Shown here: positions 38,735 to 50,910 of the stretch, one piece after another | Layout: each line of letters opens with the position of its first letter | Numbering within the stretch: the first letter of the stretch is position 1 | Source: Plantago elongata | Lineage: Eukaryota; Streptophyta; Magnoliopsida; Lamiales; Plantaginaceae | Reading direction: 5' to 3' | Assembly: GCA_036897095.1 (NCBI GenBank) | Contig: JAYMSP010000064.1 | Coordinates: 31,287 to 95,286 of the forward strand | Length of the DNA: 64,000 nucleotides | Notes under the pieces: model-generated | Database searches by the model: none | The model's input: only the letters and a program-made list of their open reading frames with translations | Told to the model about the DNA's origin: nothing | Position numbers and translations under genes: made by a program

Positions 38735-38853
38735 TAGGCCCTGTTTGTTATATCGCTGGAGCGGCCAACTCCCCACTCAAATAGAATATTTTGTAAAAAA
38801 GTTTAATTTCAATTGGGAAAGGTCACTTAAATTCGATACCAATAAGTTCCTAG
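38735..38853. mobile_element. dispersed repeat, copy 1 (MITE remnant)
   Basis: The segment starts near GGCCCTGTTTGTTATATCGC and continues GGAGYGGYCA, CCCACTCAAAT, ATATTTTnTAAAAAA and TTCAATTTCA-type sequence. The same order is found about 9.9 kb away at 48630-48745. The CCCTGTTTG start resembles ends of small non-autonomous elements in plants. Borders are approximate. Confidence 0.5.
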
Positions 38854-41800
38854 GACATTTATGAAGAATTGACTGGTGCAAAACAAAGGAGTGAACATTG
38901 AAACATGTTAAGTTCAGGTGAACTTGGTACATAACTCTCATATTTCAACTCTTTCGATGAATAAAAGTAATTTCATAATTTGAACTCTACACATTCTATT
39001 TAAAACGTTAAATATCACACTTAACTTCAATCAACCAACAATAGAGAGTGATAGAGACATTTCTGAGAAATTCACCACCATGATGTATTGATGAAGTTGG
39101 TGAAACATACAAGAATCCTAGCCATCCACATACACTATTTCAATTCTAACTAAAAACTTAGAAGTTTACAATTAAACATCATAATAAAATTAAAATACGT
39201 ATATTCACTCTAAAATAATGAATTAAGATTACAAAGTAAAATACGAATTTGAAACCACCCCTCAAACCCTGAATCACAACCAATTTGATATAATTAATAA
39301 TTTTATGTGCCGGGTTCATATATATACTGTATTTTAAAGATTTTGCTCCGACATTGTGTCTCAATTCAGCCGAGTCTTCCGCTTAGTTGTTTATTTTATT
39401 TTAGTCCACGAAACTTTTTACATTCCCACCCCATAATCTAGCTATGCTTGCATGTAAGATGCAACATCTACAAAAAGGAAGTATATCAAGAAAATATCCG
39501 TGTCTAGTTTCTTTAAATTAAATACATGATACCAAAAGTGTCTAGCTAGTTTGATTTAGAGTGAACGAGAAAAGTAAAAGAACCAAAGTTAATTATATTC
39601 TTAATATTCTTAATTTAAATGTCTATATGGCGGGGGTGATAATTTCTAAAAGTGATTAGAGATCGTAGTCAAGTCATGTCCGTTTTTGTGTTGAAAGGGA
39701 CTTAATATTCTCATCTTCAAAGCCGCCCAACTCTAGTTTCTAGTATAAAGCTATCGCAAGAAAACGACTAAATTAGAAATCCAATATAATTCAACGATGT
39801 TTATCTCAAGCTTTCTTTCCCCTCTGAAAATACCACTTCATTACTTCAAATTTTATAAACAAGTCGAGGAGTCTTAGTAAACAAGGTTACGTAGTTGACA
39901 CTTATTCGGTTCAATTAATTTAATTCAGTTTAATCTAACTCATTTTAGCTATATTTTAAGTTATATAATTCATTTTTTTAAACAATAAAATTATATTAAT
40001 TATGTGAAAAATATACAAAAGTTTAATGAATGTTCGGGATTTAAGTCCCAAATTCCATGAACAACCTTTACCACTAAACCAAACCAATATCAATAAGCAG
40101 CTCTAAACCAAACAATATATCAATGGTAGATCATAGACCACAAAAAATTCTCAAGTCTGAGGGAACCGCAACTTCTCAACCTGAAACCACTTACAACACT
40201 TTTAACTTTTCAAATCACTAATAATACACCTCCGAAGTAATTTTAATTACCTCTCGAATCTAGTATGTCTCAACATGAAGTCGAGAGATTACATATTTAC
40301 AATGTACCTTATAAATTGACGGTGAATTTTATACAAGCATGTAACTGTTTGTGTTCTGAAATTTCTGCTTGGTGTAGAAGATAGGAGGGAGCTTGTAAAA
40401 TCAGTTGATCAATTTGCCTTGAAGCCGGTTGTTTGGTCATGGTTTGTATTATGGTGGTCGTAATTTATTGGCAATTTTTGAGTTTGATTTAGAACTTACT
40501 TTCTTTGATTTGGATATTTGGTATTTTTTTCTTTTATAATGATTCATTAGGAATACTTTTTAGGCTCTTGACTTTATATTAATAATAATAATTTTGACCC
40601 TTTTAATAACTGATGACAAATATCCTCCATCTTTATATTGACATGAAGATAATGTTAAAAAGCACTAAAGCACGCCAATCGGCCATTAATCTATCATAGA
40701 TTAAATTACAAGTATTTGCTAATAAAATCTTCTTTGAAAAGTATACGATTTTATTAGTATGAGTTAGGAAGATTCAGAATGGTGAGTCACAACCAAATAC
40801 ACTACCCAAAAAATGAATAATAGCTGGGAATATTTCTACTCGTTTATACAGGGCAACTCCACTAAAAGGAAGCATGATAAAGAAGTAATACACTTTTATG
40901 TTAGTGAAATATACTCATAAGATGGTTCGTACGATTTTGACGAAACAAATGTGTTATCTTCATAAACAAGATACCAATTTCAGTTGAAATTGGATTAATT
41001 CAAATTCATTTAATTGTTATTTTCTACACTAATCAATTAAATTCAATTCATTTCTATTGATACGAAATGAACAGAGTTCAATATATAAATAGTTACTCGA
41101 TTTCTATTCAAATAATTTCGACATTACCTAATCAATTGCCGGAAAGCCATGCGGCCATGCCCATGGACTTGTTTTGAATGTTGACAAACACAACGAACAT
41201 TGATTCAGTCCATTTCAAGAAGTCGTGGTCCCTAAAGTGTAGGTACAACCGAATCATTAGACAATACATTATAATCACGAAAACAGCTATAATACATAAA
41301 ACAGAGACAAAGGTGATCAGTGGTTAAGGTATAATCCATAACAAGTTTGCTAATCATTGAACACCAAGATATGAATTAGTAGTACAGTAGTATGATTTAC
41401 GACCCAAATCAGACAGATTCTTGATGCAACCAACTCCAAATGAATACACAAAAATAAATTGAAAATTAGTCATGTTTATCTTGCCTAACGTCTCTAGTAC
41501 CAAGTACAGTAATCATGATTACTTTACTTTCTCATTGGATTCAGAAGATAGCCAAATCCAAGAAGTGTCGAGATTAATATGGATAAAGTGTTAGCTGGTG
41601 GCAATTAACTTCATTTCTTGGGGACCCAATGTGTTAATAATCATTCATTTTGCATAATTTCTTAGCTAACCATGACTATTACTCTTTGCTTTTTTCCTCA
41701 ATAATAATTGCAAGGTTGGTTAGGCCAATTTCGACTTAGTGTACTGTTTGGTTTGAGAAACGGGGTTCACTGTTGCAAAATCCATGATATTTTATATTCG

Positions 41801-43180
41801 TTGTATTCAAGTATGTGGTAAAAATACTTTTAAGTTTCCTGACATAAAATCAATGTTCTAATGACTCACTATTTCTTGGTTATAAATAACTTTAGAAAAA
41901 TCATATTTTCTGCGGCCTTGATTGTTTATTTGTCTACCAAACATAGAGTGTAGTTATGAGATCTTTAAACACCCACTCAATAATCCACAAATTAAACGGT
42001 GTACCTTAGTACAATGTCACATTTGCACACCAATTAAAGATCTAACTAACTCAATTCAATCTTGTTTTCCTACAAAAGATTACAAACACCACCAAGTTAT
42101 GCAGAAACATAAGTCGAAATATAGGAATAGTTTGGTGGGAATTTACTCAAGTTTTTAACTAACACATGCCCGTACTAGTAAAGGAGGCGATCCAAGTACA
42201 CCTATGAAGGCATAGATGAAATGCAGTTAGATATGAATTTCCATAAAAGTAAGTGAGTGCAAAAACAGCTAACAGGGAATGTGACAGACTGTTCAAAAGG
42301 ACTACACGTTTACTTTTCATCTTTGGAACTGAATGGAATACCATCCATCCTGTCTTTGCCTAACACAATGTGGAAGTATGCTTTTTTATGGACAATTCCT
42401 TTCTTAATTCAGGCCCAAACCGATTTGGACAAATATATCTTGTTCATGTATCATTTTATGATCTTCCTATAGTATATGCCAATGTCACGTATGCGGTACA
42501 AACCTAGCTCTTCCATACACAGATTACAGTAAGAATGAAAGTTTCAGATGTACAGGGAAGTTTCAAAATGAGAACTCTGTTGGCGAAAAGAAATGAGACT
42601 GAAAGAAAATCAGATTTAATTAACACCTGGTTGCAGGAGATAGATGTTGAAGTTACTCTTTACTTGCGCTTTGGACATTGTCCAATAGATAAATCTCTTG
42701 GCAAGAAAAAATCTTGACCGTGTCAATTTTAGTTGTGTTTCTCACTTCGTCTTCCTGAAATAACCACTGGTAGCATCATACTTTGAAGTTAGTATTAGGC
42801 TATTAGTTTCTTCAAATCAATGATCAATGTAGGAGACAAAATAACTTGTGAGTTATGAATAATATCACGTACACAAAGGAGCATTGGTTATAGCCAAGTC
42901 ATATCAATCACGTTCAAAGCGAACTACTCTCTACTCTCTAAATCCAGATGAGAATTACTAACTTGTATCTAGAACAGGGCCTATATGGACTATAACATAC
43001 TTGCAACAAATTCACCTAGCTATACTTGCACCGATTGTTTTATGCACAAAATGTGAAATAATAATAATTTGGGATCTATCTAGTAATGAACTAACTATCT
43101 AGATAAATTTGAAGCAATTAAGCGTATAAAACACTTGCAAAAAACATTGCTGTTTATAACAAATATTGATAGACGTACCT

Positions 43181-46100
43181 TCAGTCTATGATAATAGTAT
43201 TGGAGTATTTTCTCTTTCTTTGCCTTGCTTTCCTTAGTATTCGAGCAGTCTCCTTATTAGCTTCCTCTATCAGATGGTCATCTACTTCTAAGCAAGTGAT
43301 ATGGCCATACTTCAGAACAGTATCACTCAACTCCAGAAAAAATTCAAATTCAAGTATGGCAGTTCTTGGGGGATATTTTCAGCATGAAATGAACCCCATT
43401 CACTCACTAATGGACTGCTTCTCATCAGCCTTGACAGCCATTACATTAGCAGTATGTTGACAGCCATTACATTAGCAGTATGTTGACAGCCACTACATTA
43501 GCAGTATGTTACAATATGCATGTGCCCAACAATCTTGTATGAAAAATGTATGAAACTTGGACTTCAACCTATGCACACATCCATTTTTTAAATGATTTTT
43601 AAAGTAGAGTGAACGGATTCGAACTCTAACTTGCAAAAAGGCATCTATACATGTAGCTAAGTATATATGAACTATATTTGGGGAGAGGATGAATAGACTT
43701 GTTGTACAGCTTAAATTAGGGCAGGAAAAAAATTCATCAAGACCATAATTATCTTTAAATGTGTTGAAGGTGTCTGTTAACTATGTTCAGGGATGCGAAT
43801 AAATGTTTAAATTAAAGCATGGCATAACTAAACTAAAGAGGGAAAAAAGGACTCAGAACCTACCTGGTCCTTTTTCTGTGAGCAAGCAGGAAAATCCACA
43901 GTCAATTTCCTCATCTGATTCAATCATAATTCTACTTTCCTGATCTTACATAAAAAAAAATCCCAGTTAGTATGTACCAGACAATGAATTTTATTTTCTT
44001 TGCACCATCAAACATGATTGTCTCACAATTTGTGTTTAGTTGTCAAGGCCAAGATTTTCGAGTGTGTTACTGTAATTGCAACTTATAGCTTATAGTATAG
44101 ATATAATTACTTGGCCATTTACACATGCAGATACGTTACAAAATTTTAACAAGGGCATCAAGAGGAGAAGGACCATGGGAAATTATAAAGTACCGGATAG
44201 TTAGGTTTCACAGGTTTCACTTTTATCTGGTTGTTCCTTGCAGAAGGAGTTCCACCTTTGGAGGTTGCTCCTTGTTTAACTGACGTCCAGGCTCCTGACT
44301 CAACCTTCCGCACTTCCTTTGTTTGTTTTTTGGTCCTACAGCAATGGAAAACTTAAACATTCAATACGGAGGGCAACAGAAAGATTTTACAAGAAGTGAA
44401 GACTCTTGTAAAAACTGTAGTAGTTTCAACAAACACAAGTTCAACCCATCAGTTTGTACAACCTAATAGGAGGAATATGCAACCACTACAAGTCACCCAT
44501 AAAGCTAAACAAGATCAATTAGGCTTGTGGTTGGAGAAGCCAAAACAGCTCTTCATGGATAAACAAGACATTTCTTCAAATAGCAGACTTGTGTTTCAGA
44601 AAAGTTATGCTTCGTCTCCTACCACGTTATAACATGACACTGCTTGTAAATTGTGATAAACGCAGCATAACCCCCACTACCTCCCTCTCACGAAGAAAAT
44701 TTTGTTTAGGGTGAGCAGTTTCAGGAAAATTGACATGTTATACGCTGTGTGCAACATGAAGATACAAAAACAAAGGGAGGGCTACCTGTTTGGAAACTGA
44801 ACTTCCTGAGTGACAACGCTGCAGCTGGGAGCCTGGAGATGCAGCAAATATATAGTAACTCTCAGAAAGCACCACTAAATAACAAAAGCTATTTAGGTTG
44901 CACGTTCCTCTATCTTTGTGATGAGGAGTACCTTAGGTCTGAGTATGGAAGGAGTTGGTTGTTTTTGTTCCGTGATTTTTATGCTACATGTCATATCCTA
45001 CAAGTAGTTGAAGATAAGACCAATCAAAATGCAGGAATATATGGAAACCTCGGAAAACACCACAATATATTAAGTTCTTCTCAGGTTACTTATATTTTTT
45101 TTGGGAAGGGTACCTTAGGACTGTGTGCGGAAGGTTTATCTTCAGTGAAGAGTACCTTAGGTCTGTGTACAGTGGAAGGAGCTGGCTGCTCATGTTTGGT
45201 AATCTTCATGGTGCAAGTCAAGTCCTTACAAGTAATAGAAGAATAATGATATAACTTCTGCTAGAATTAGCTATAAACAGTTGTACAAAAGTGTAAAACT
45301 ATTGTTCGCTAAAGATCTAAGAACTAATCCTCCAAAACGTCTGAATTTACTATCTACAACATCATACGCGCACATACCTGTAACTTTTTGCTAAAATCCT
45401 TGCTAAGATTATTTTGAATGCTCATCACTTGACGGTCAATTTTCTGTGGTAAAGATGAAACCATCGAAAATATCTCCCGCAGATTATCTTGGTTCGTGTT
45501 TTGCTTGAGTTGATCAGACAGAGTTTTCAAGGCCAGGTCAAGATGACTTTTTATGTCTTCTTGTCCTTTGTTCTGCTCAATTAAATTTAATTTGGATTAC
45601 ACAACAAATTGATTACAGTGCAGACATATGCTGCAATATGGCATCAGAAGACTGCTTAGACTGATAAACATAAGTTACCAATAACTGAAGTGAGGTATCG
45701 TGAACAATCAGCTTCTGCCGCACGCCATCCACTATAAGAATCAGAAAAAGAACTGGTCAGGTGCTAGGATATCAGGGCTAAATTTATTAGTAATATTGAA
45801 AATAATAGTCCTGGAATCTTAAGTTCAATTACATAATTGATAAATCCCTATTAGGCAATTTGAAGCGACTTTAGGGATTGGTCAGAAGTGCAGGTGAGTT
45901 ATGTCATATCCACAAGCAAACAAGTTCCAATAGCCTCTTTCTTAAATTGGATGTACCTCTCAAGTTACATGTTACTACAATTTATTTCTTAGATAAAGAG
46001 TACTCACTCTCTAATGCCACTTCTTTTGTCCCCTTGTTTACTTGCATGATGTCACTCTGAACAGAGTCCATTGTCATTGCGAGCCTGCTTAATGAATTTT

Positions 46101-47701
46101 CAATCACTCGAAACCTGCTTAATGAATTTTCAACCATTCCAATTCTGTACTCAAGCTCTTCACTGGTTTGACCTGCTTGTGCATATAACAATGCTTCAGT
46201 GACCAATAACGCCAGTGGTGTAACAGAGATTGAGTCATATTGCTCTTAGTTTTGAGTTATAAGTAAATATAATTGCATCCACAAAAACTATCGGGCTTCA
46301 CTAAGGATGCTAAACTCCTTACTCCAGGAAAACTATTCACCATGAGAAATTTCAAATAACAAATGTGATTCTTACATTTTCGTTCTGTATCCGACCATTT
46401 TCGCATTAAGCTGCTGGAATTTCTAGATAACACCAGATTTTCTTCACGTGAGTAGCTGGTAGGAGGAGGCAAGGCAGATGCCCTCTTCACTGAATTCTCT
46501 CTATCTTGAGTTCCTAATTTCTGCATTTTGTTTGTGCAGAACAACATATTTTAGCTGGACTCAAAGTGAACTGAAGTAACAGAAGATAACAGCTGAACCA
46601 AGCACAGTTTTATCTTCGTATGAATCCCCAGTACAACCATTTTACTTCCTAAGAGGTAAGTCTGGCCAAAAGTTCCATTTTCCTTGGCACTCATGCCAAT
46701 AACAAAAGCCATATAAATGTAGGTAAAGTGGTAAACACCACAATAATTTTTTCTTAAGAATCATCCTATATCGCAGGCATTAGATCTAATTTCAATCCAG
46801 GCATGTGCATGTTGATTGAAAGCTGCTAGATAACATTCATCTAAGCATATAAGTGGCATCAAATCAAACAAAACAGCACACAATTCAACATCCTTGATCT
46901 AACAAACTGACATCTCAATCAAAAATACAGTTCAATAAGCACAAGGAACATTCATCTACGCATACAAGTGGCAGCAAAATAATTAAAACAGCAATAAACC
47001 TCAACATCCTCAATCTAACAACCTAACATCTCAATCACGGTCCAATAAGCACAAGGAACATTCATCTACGTATATAAGTGGCATCAAATCGAACAACACA
47101 TCATACACTTCGACATTCTTGATCTAACAAACTGACATCTCAATCAACACAACAGTTCAATAAGCACAAGGAACATTCATCTACATATATAAATGGCAGC
47201 AAAATAATTAATACAGCATAAACCTAACATCTCAATCAACAACACAGTCCAATAAGCACAAGGACGTCGCAATCCATAATACAGCCCGATAATCACATTC
47301 ACATATTCAAAACTCCGTAAACACAGCACGATAACTAGAATATCCACAACTACCTCATTAGTGAGGGCTTCTTCCTGAGAATTCTGAGAAAACTGAGAGA
47401 AGTGACCATGCTGAGACGAAATCCCCTGCGAGAGTGACTGCTGCGACATTTGTGATCTGAGCTGTGACTGACTTCTGGCATAGATCGAAGAAGAATCCAG
47501 TCCACCAGTAACTGTGCTCGCTCTTCTTCTCGATTTATGAAACACAAGTTATGCGAAACCTAAGCTTGTTGCTGAAATCGAAAGCTATTTGCAGAAATGA
47601 TAATGTAATTCTATGAATTGAAGAGAATTATTATACCTAGATTGAGGTGGAAGAACTGAGATAGAACTGAGATCGCAAGCTTTGTTGATCTTAAGCTTCA
47701 T
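43181..47701 (-). CDS. PRD3: PRD3/PAIR1-like meiotic double-strand-break protein
   Basis: Twelve exons in transcript order: 47701-47637, 47528-47354, 46520-46376, 46172-46008, 45731-45679, 45572-45378, 45224-45156, 44997-44932, 44832-44786, 44335-44194, 43939-43864, 43287-43181. They sum to 1,305 bases, 434 residues plus stop, close to plant PRD3/PAIR1. Family marks are the N-terminus MKLKINKACDLSSISVLPPQ, the Ser/Gln-rich segment after it, a helical stretch (QTSEELEYRIGMVENSLSR, SIQNNLS), the phrase ESGAWTSVKQG, and a tail with SDEEIDCGFSCL ending ARQRKRKYSNTIIID. The protein is needed for SPO11-dependent break formation and homologue pairing in meiosis. Exons 7 and 8 are tandem duplicates of each other. 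The acceptor of exon 4 and the donor of exon 7 are my least certain borders; an in-frame alternative ends exon 7 at 45114. Confidence 0.85.
43431..43508. repeat. three 26-base tandem units
   Basis: The unit beginning TTGACAGCCATTACATTAGC and ending AGTATG occurs at 43431-43456 and 43457-43482 without mismatch, and at 43483-43508 with one change (ACTACA for ATTACA). It lies in the last intron of PRD3. Confidence 0.95.
46832..47263. repeat. four-copy minisatellite in PRD3 intron 2
   Basis: Copies at 46832-46946, 46947-47056, 47057-47171 and 47172-47263 each start AACATTCATCTA and end AATAAGCACAAGG. Copies 1 and 3 share a variant interior (GTGGCATCAAATC, TTGATCTAACAAACTGACAT). Copies 2 and 4 share another (GGCAGCAAAATAATTAA, ACCTAACATCTC). 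Copy 4 has an internal deletion. Confidence 0.9.
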
Positions 47702-47792
47702 TTCATTTGCTTATTTTCGTCTCTCTCTCTCTCTAGAAGATTGATTTTTCAGTTTCGTTTGGAAATGGAGCGAAACAGATCCGTTTGAAGGG

Positions 47793-47801
47793 TTTTATAT
47801 A
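47793..47801 (-). promoter_or_regulatory. TATA box of PRD3
   Basis: On the minus strand TATATAAAA lies about 90 bases above the PRD3 ATG. It is followed by a short leader with a CT dinucleotide run near 47721-47735, a common plant leader feature. Confidence 0.6.
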
Positions 47802-47809
47802 GCTGCTTG

Positions 47810-49301
47810 CAAACAAACGTTTCAAATTGGGCCTGTATCTTTCTTCCGAACTTGGGCGGAAAAATTCGTGTCAACCACATTAGTCTCTTTTTCTTTTTCG
47901 CTTGAGTACCTTGCGTTACAGAAAAAGATTATTGTTGAAGATTAATTTATCACTATCGGTGAAACTCCTTCTTGCTCGTTTAATGCATCTTTGAGTTAAA
48001 CTATACATGTAAAATTCAATGTGTGTATCTTTAAAACGATCGTCAAATGTTAACTTATAATTATTTAGCATCACAATTGTTTTTTTTCTCTGTTCCTTGC
48101 CTTTTTAAAGTTGATTTGGTACGTCGTTGATAGATTACACACAATAGTCTTGCATTTTATACTTGATGATGAAACACACGCCCTGTATTAAAACTAGAGT
48201 ATGTTATGTACAATATGCTACTTGTTTAATTGGAATTTTATTACAATGTGGAGTTTTTGTGTATATGTGTGTGTAAGATAACATATTATTGTCTAATTAA
48301 AATTTTGTTGCAATGTGGAATTTTATTCATATTGTCTGAAGATGCAAGAAAATTTATGATGCTGGTATGACGAAACGATATGATGAGATGACGTAATGAT
48401 CACATACAAAAGGTACATAACTGAACAATAACACAAATATTTACGTGGTTCTGTAATGACTACATCCAAATATTGCTTGATACAAATATCGTAAAAATTA
48501 ATGGTGGACAGAAAGATGCTAGGTGCTCCCCCCACACTAATGATACTATTCTTCCTTCATTTTCATATATTGGATGAGTTTGAAGTATAATATATTGCTC
48601 ACTATATATACTACTACAACTATAGTTGTCTATGAACTGTTTGTCATATCGTTGGAGTGGTCATCTTCCCACTCAAATTTAATATTTTATAAAAAAATTC
48701 AATTTCATTTGAAAACGTCCACTCAAATGCTATACAAATCCATTCATATCCAACAAGATGAACAAAATTAATAAGATAGATTTGGGCGGCTAGTATTCTA
48801 AGTAGACAAGATGAACAAAATTAATAAAATACATATATTATTATTGTCAACAAGTGGCTGACAATAATGCAAGTATAAAGAATGGAGTTGTGTGTTGATG
48901 TTTTATGTCTGAACTGATCTTCAGAAGTAGTATATTTTTATTTTCCAGTATAATCATTAAACAAAAAATGAGGGAACACAATATTTTGAAAATGAGCTAG
49001 TACATTAAAAAAAAAAAAAAACTTACAACATCAAATGTAACATGCACAGTTACAGATAAAATCATATCTTATTTGACATGTAATGAATGTATATTTAACA
49101 ATTAACATAATATAAGTATTATTAGTCTCGAGTTTCGCAGAAAATTCATTGAATGCACATCGTTTGACTAATGGACAATTATAGAATTCAATATTGTGAG
49201 ATCATGATTCATGAGAGTATATGTATTGAAAGGTATAGAACTCTTAAAATTGTAATGTGAAGTTGAATAAACTTAAAAGTTGAGAGAAGAAAACATTACA
49301 T
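47810..49301. other. spacer between divergent PRD3 and P450 genes
   Basis: This must hold both promoters. Apart from the PRD3 TATA box and the dispersed repeat at 48630-48745, there is a diverged tandem duplication near 48205-48335 (both copies contain a TTAATTnnAATTTTnTTnCAATGTGGA phrase) and an A15 run near 49008. No coding signal is seen. Confidence 0.5.
48630..48745. mobile_element. dispersed repeat, copy 2 (MITE remnant)
   Basis: Matches the segment at 38735-38853: CTGTTTGTCATATCGTTGGA, then GTGGTCA, CCCACTCAAAT, ATATTTTATAAAAAAATTCA. The copies differ by scattered substitutions, so they are old relative to the exact tandem repeats nearby. Confidence 0.5.
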
Positions 49302-50910
49302 ATGGACTCAATGTATTTCACAATCTTGTTCTGTATTTCTCTGTCTTTGCCTCTTCTTCTATGGCTATCATCCTGGAAAAATTCTTCTAACCACCTCCCT
49401 CCCGGACCACGCGGATGGCCATTTATCGGGAACATCCTAGATGTCGGTATGATGCCTCACCAGAACATACACAAACTTGGAGCCAAGTTTGGACCTGTTA
49501 TCTGGTTAAAACTCGGTATGTGTAACACATTGGTTGTACAGTCGGCTAAGGCAGCCGAGGAGCTTTTCAAGAAGCACGATCTTCAGTTCTCAGACCGAGC
49601 GTCAATTCATTCGTCTACTGCTCTCAATTACCACGAGCACTCGATTGGTCTTGCTCCTTATGGTGAGTACTTGCGTGAGGTAAGAAAGCTTTCTTCTTCA
49701 GAGCTCCTCGTCCCAAAAAGAGTGAGTGCTTCTGCTGAAGTTCGACAGATTTGCATTAATATCATGATGCAATGGATCAGAGATGATACGGAGGCTTCTC
49801 GTCTGAATGGAGGATCAGGTGAAATTGCACTAGAAAGGTATGTTACTCTCATGGCGTTTAATCTTGTTGGAAATTTCATGATATCTAGAGATATTTTGGG
49901 AACAAAATCAGAGAAAGGGAATGAGTTCTATGAAGCTATGGACAAGTTCATGGAGTGGACTGGGACACCAAATTTGGTGGATTCGTTCCCGTTCTTGAAA
50001 TGGATTGATCCTCAAGGAATCAAGAGGAATACTCAGATATATATGGAGAAGTTGTTGAAGATTGTTGACGGATTTGTGAAAGAAAGGATGCAAGAAAGAG
50101 CAGCATGTAAGGATAACGCGAAAGAAGACTTCTTAGATGCACTCTTGGATCATAATGGAAAGGGAGGAACTTATCATTTTTCAGAAAGGAAAGTTGCTAC
50201 TATTGTTCTGGTAATTAACTACTTTTTGATGATTTTTTTTTTAATGTAACAATTGGTTTTCTGTAGACCTTGTGAATTTAAGACTGGTAATGTTGCAGGA
50301 AATGTTTTTCGCAGGAACTGAGACTACTACCAGCACGATCAATTGGGCAATGGCTGAACTTCTACGCAATCCAAAGTCACTGTCAAAGCTCGAAAATGAA
50401 CTTTACCAGGTAATCGGAAATTCAAGAAATGTTGAAGAAGGTGATCTACATAACCTACCATACTTACAAGCAGTGGTCCATGAAACAATGCGATTACACC
50501 CTGCTCTCCCTTTACTGATTCCAAGAAAGGCGAAACAAGATACAGAATACATGGGATATTTTATACCCAAGAACACTATGACACTGCTGAATGTTTGGGC
50601 AATACACAGAGATCCTACATCATGGGAGGATCCGCTCTCTTTCAAACCTGAGAGGTTCATGAATGCGAATGTTGATCCGAAAGGCCAACACTACGAGTTC
50701 CTTCCGTTTGGATCAGGCAGAAGGTCCTGCATAGGCATGTTGTTGGGTGAAAAGATGGTTAGCCTCACTTTAGCCAAGTTGGTTCAGTCTTTTGAGTGGA
50801 AGCTTCCGGCTAATGAGTCCCCGGAGAGTATGGATATGAGGGAGAGAACTGGAATTGCCCTTCGCAAGCTTGTACCATTGAGAGTTGTTCCTGTTGAAAA
50901 GAAACTCTGA
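49302..50910 (+). CDS. cytochrome P450, CYP76A-like
   Basis: Two exons, 49302-50210 and 50299-50910, give 506 residues with the single phase-0 intron usual for this clan. An N-terminal hydrophobic anchor (about 1-24) is followed by the proline-rich hinge LPPGPRGWP. The I-helix oxygen-activation motif AGTETT is at 308-313, the K-helix ExxR (ETMR) at 365-368, PERF at 420-423 and the heme loop FGSGRRSCIG at 440-449 with C447 as thiolate ligand. All key residues are present. An ER-bound monooxygenase is expected. Phrases such as FPFLKWIDPQGIKRN and GFVKERMQER point to the CYP76 family, perhaps CYP76A, whose members act on terpenoids and other small metabolites; the substrate cannot be read from sequence. 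Confidence 0.93.

Larger units (their letters stand above)
33601..42700. other. 9-kb gene-free, repeat-bearing region
   Basis: No open frame here resembles a known protein and codon-like composition is absent on both strands. It contains several small tandem and inverted repeats listed separately. The right end may include the 3' UTR of PRD3. Confidence 0.6.

Noticed and set aside
42535-42717. 60-residue open frame on the plus strand
   Set aside because: Looks somewhat protein-like but starts and ends without splice or promoter context, matches no family I know, and is antisense to the probable PRD3 3' region.
43431-43508. CRISPR-like repeat array
   Set aside because: Units are contiguous with no spacers, in a plant intron; it is a simple tandem repeat.
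44749-45246. 165-residue open frame on the plus strand
   Set aside because: Antisense to PRD3 exons 7-9; its internal repetition comes from the duplicated exons on the other strand.
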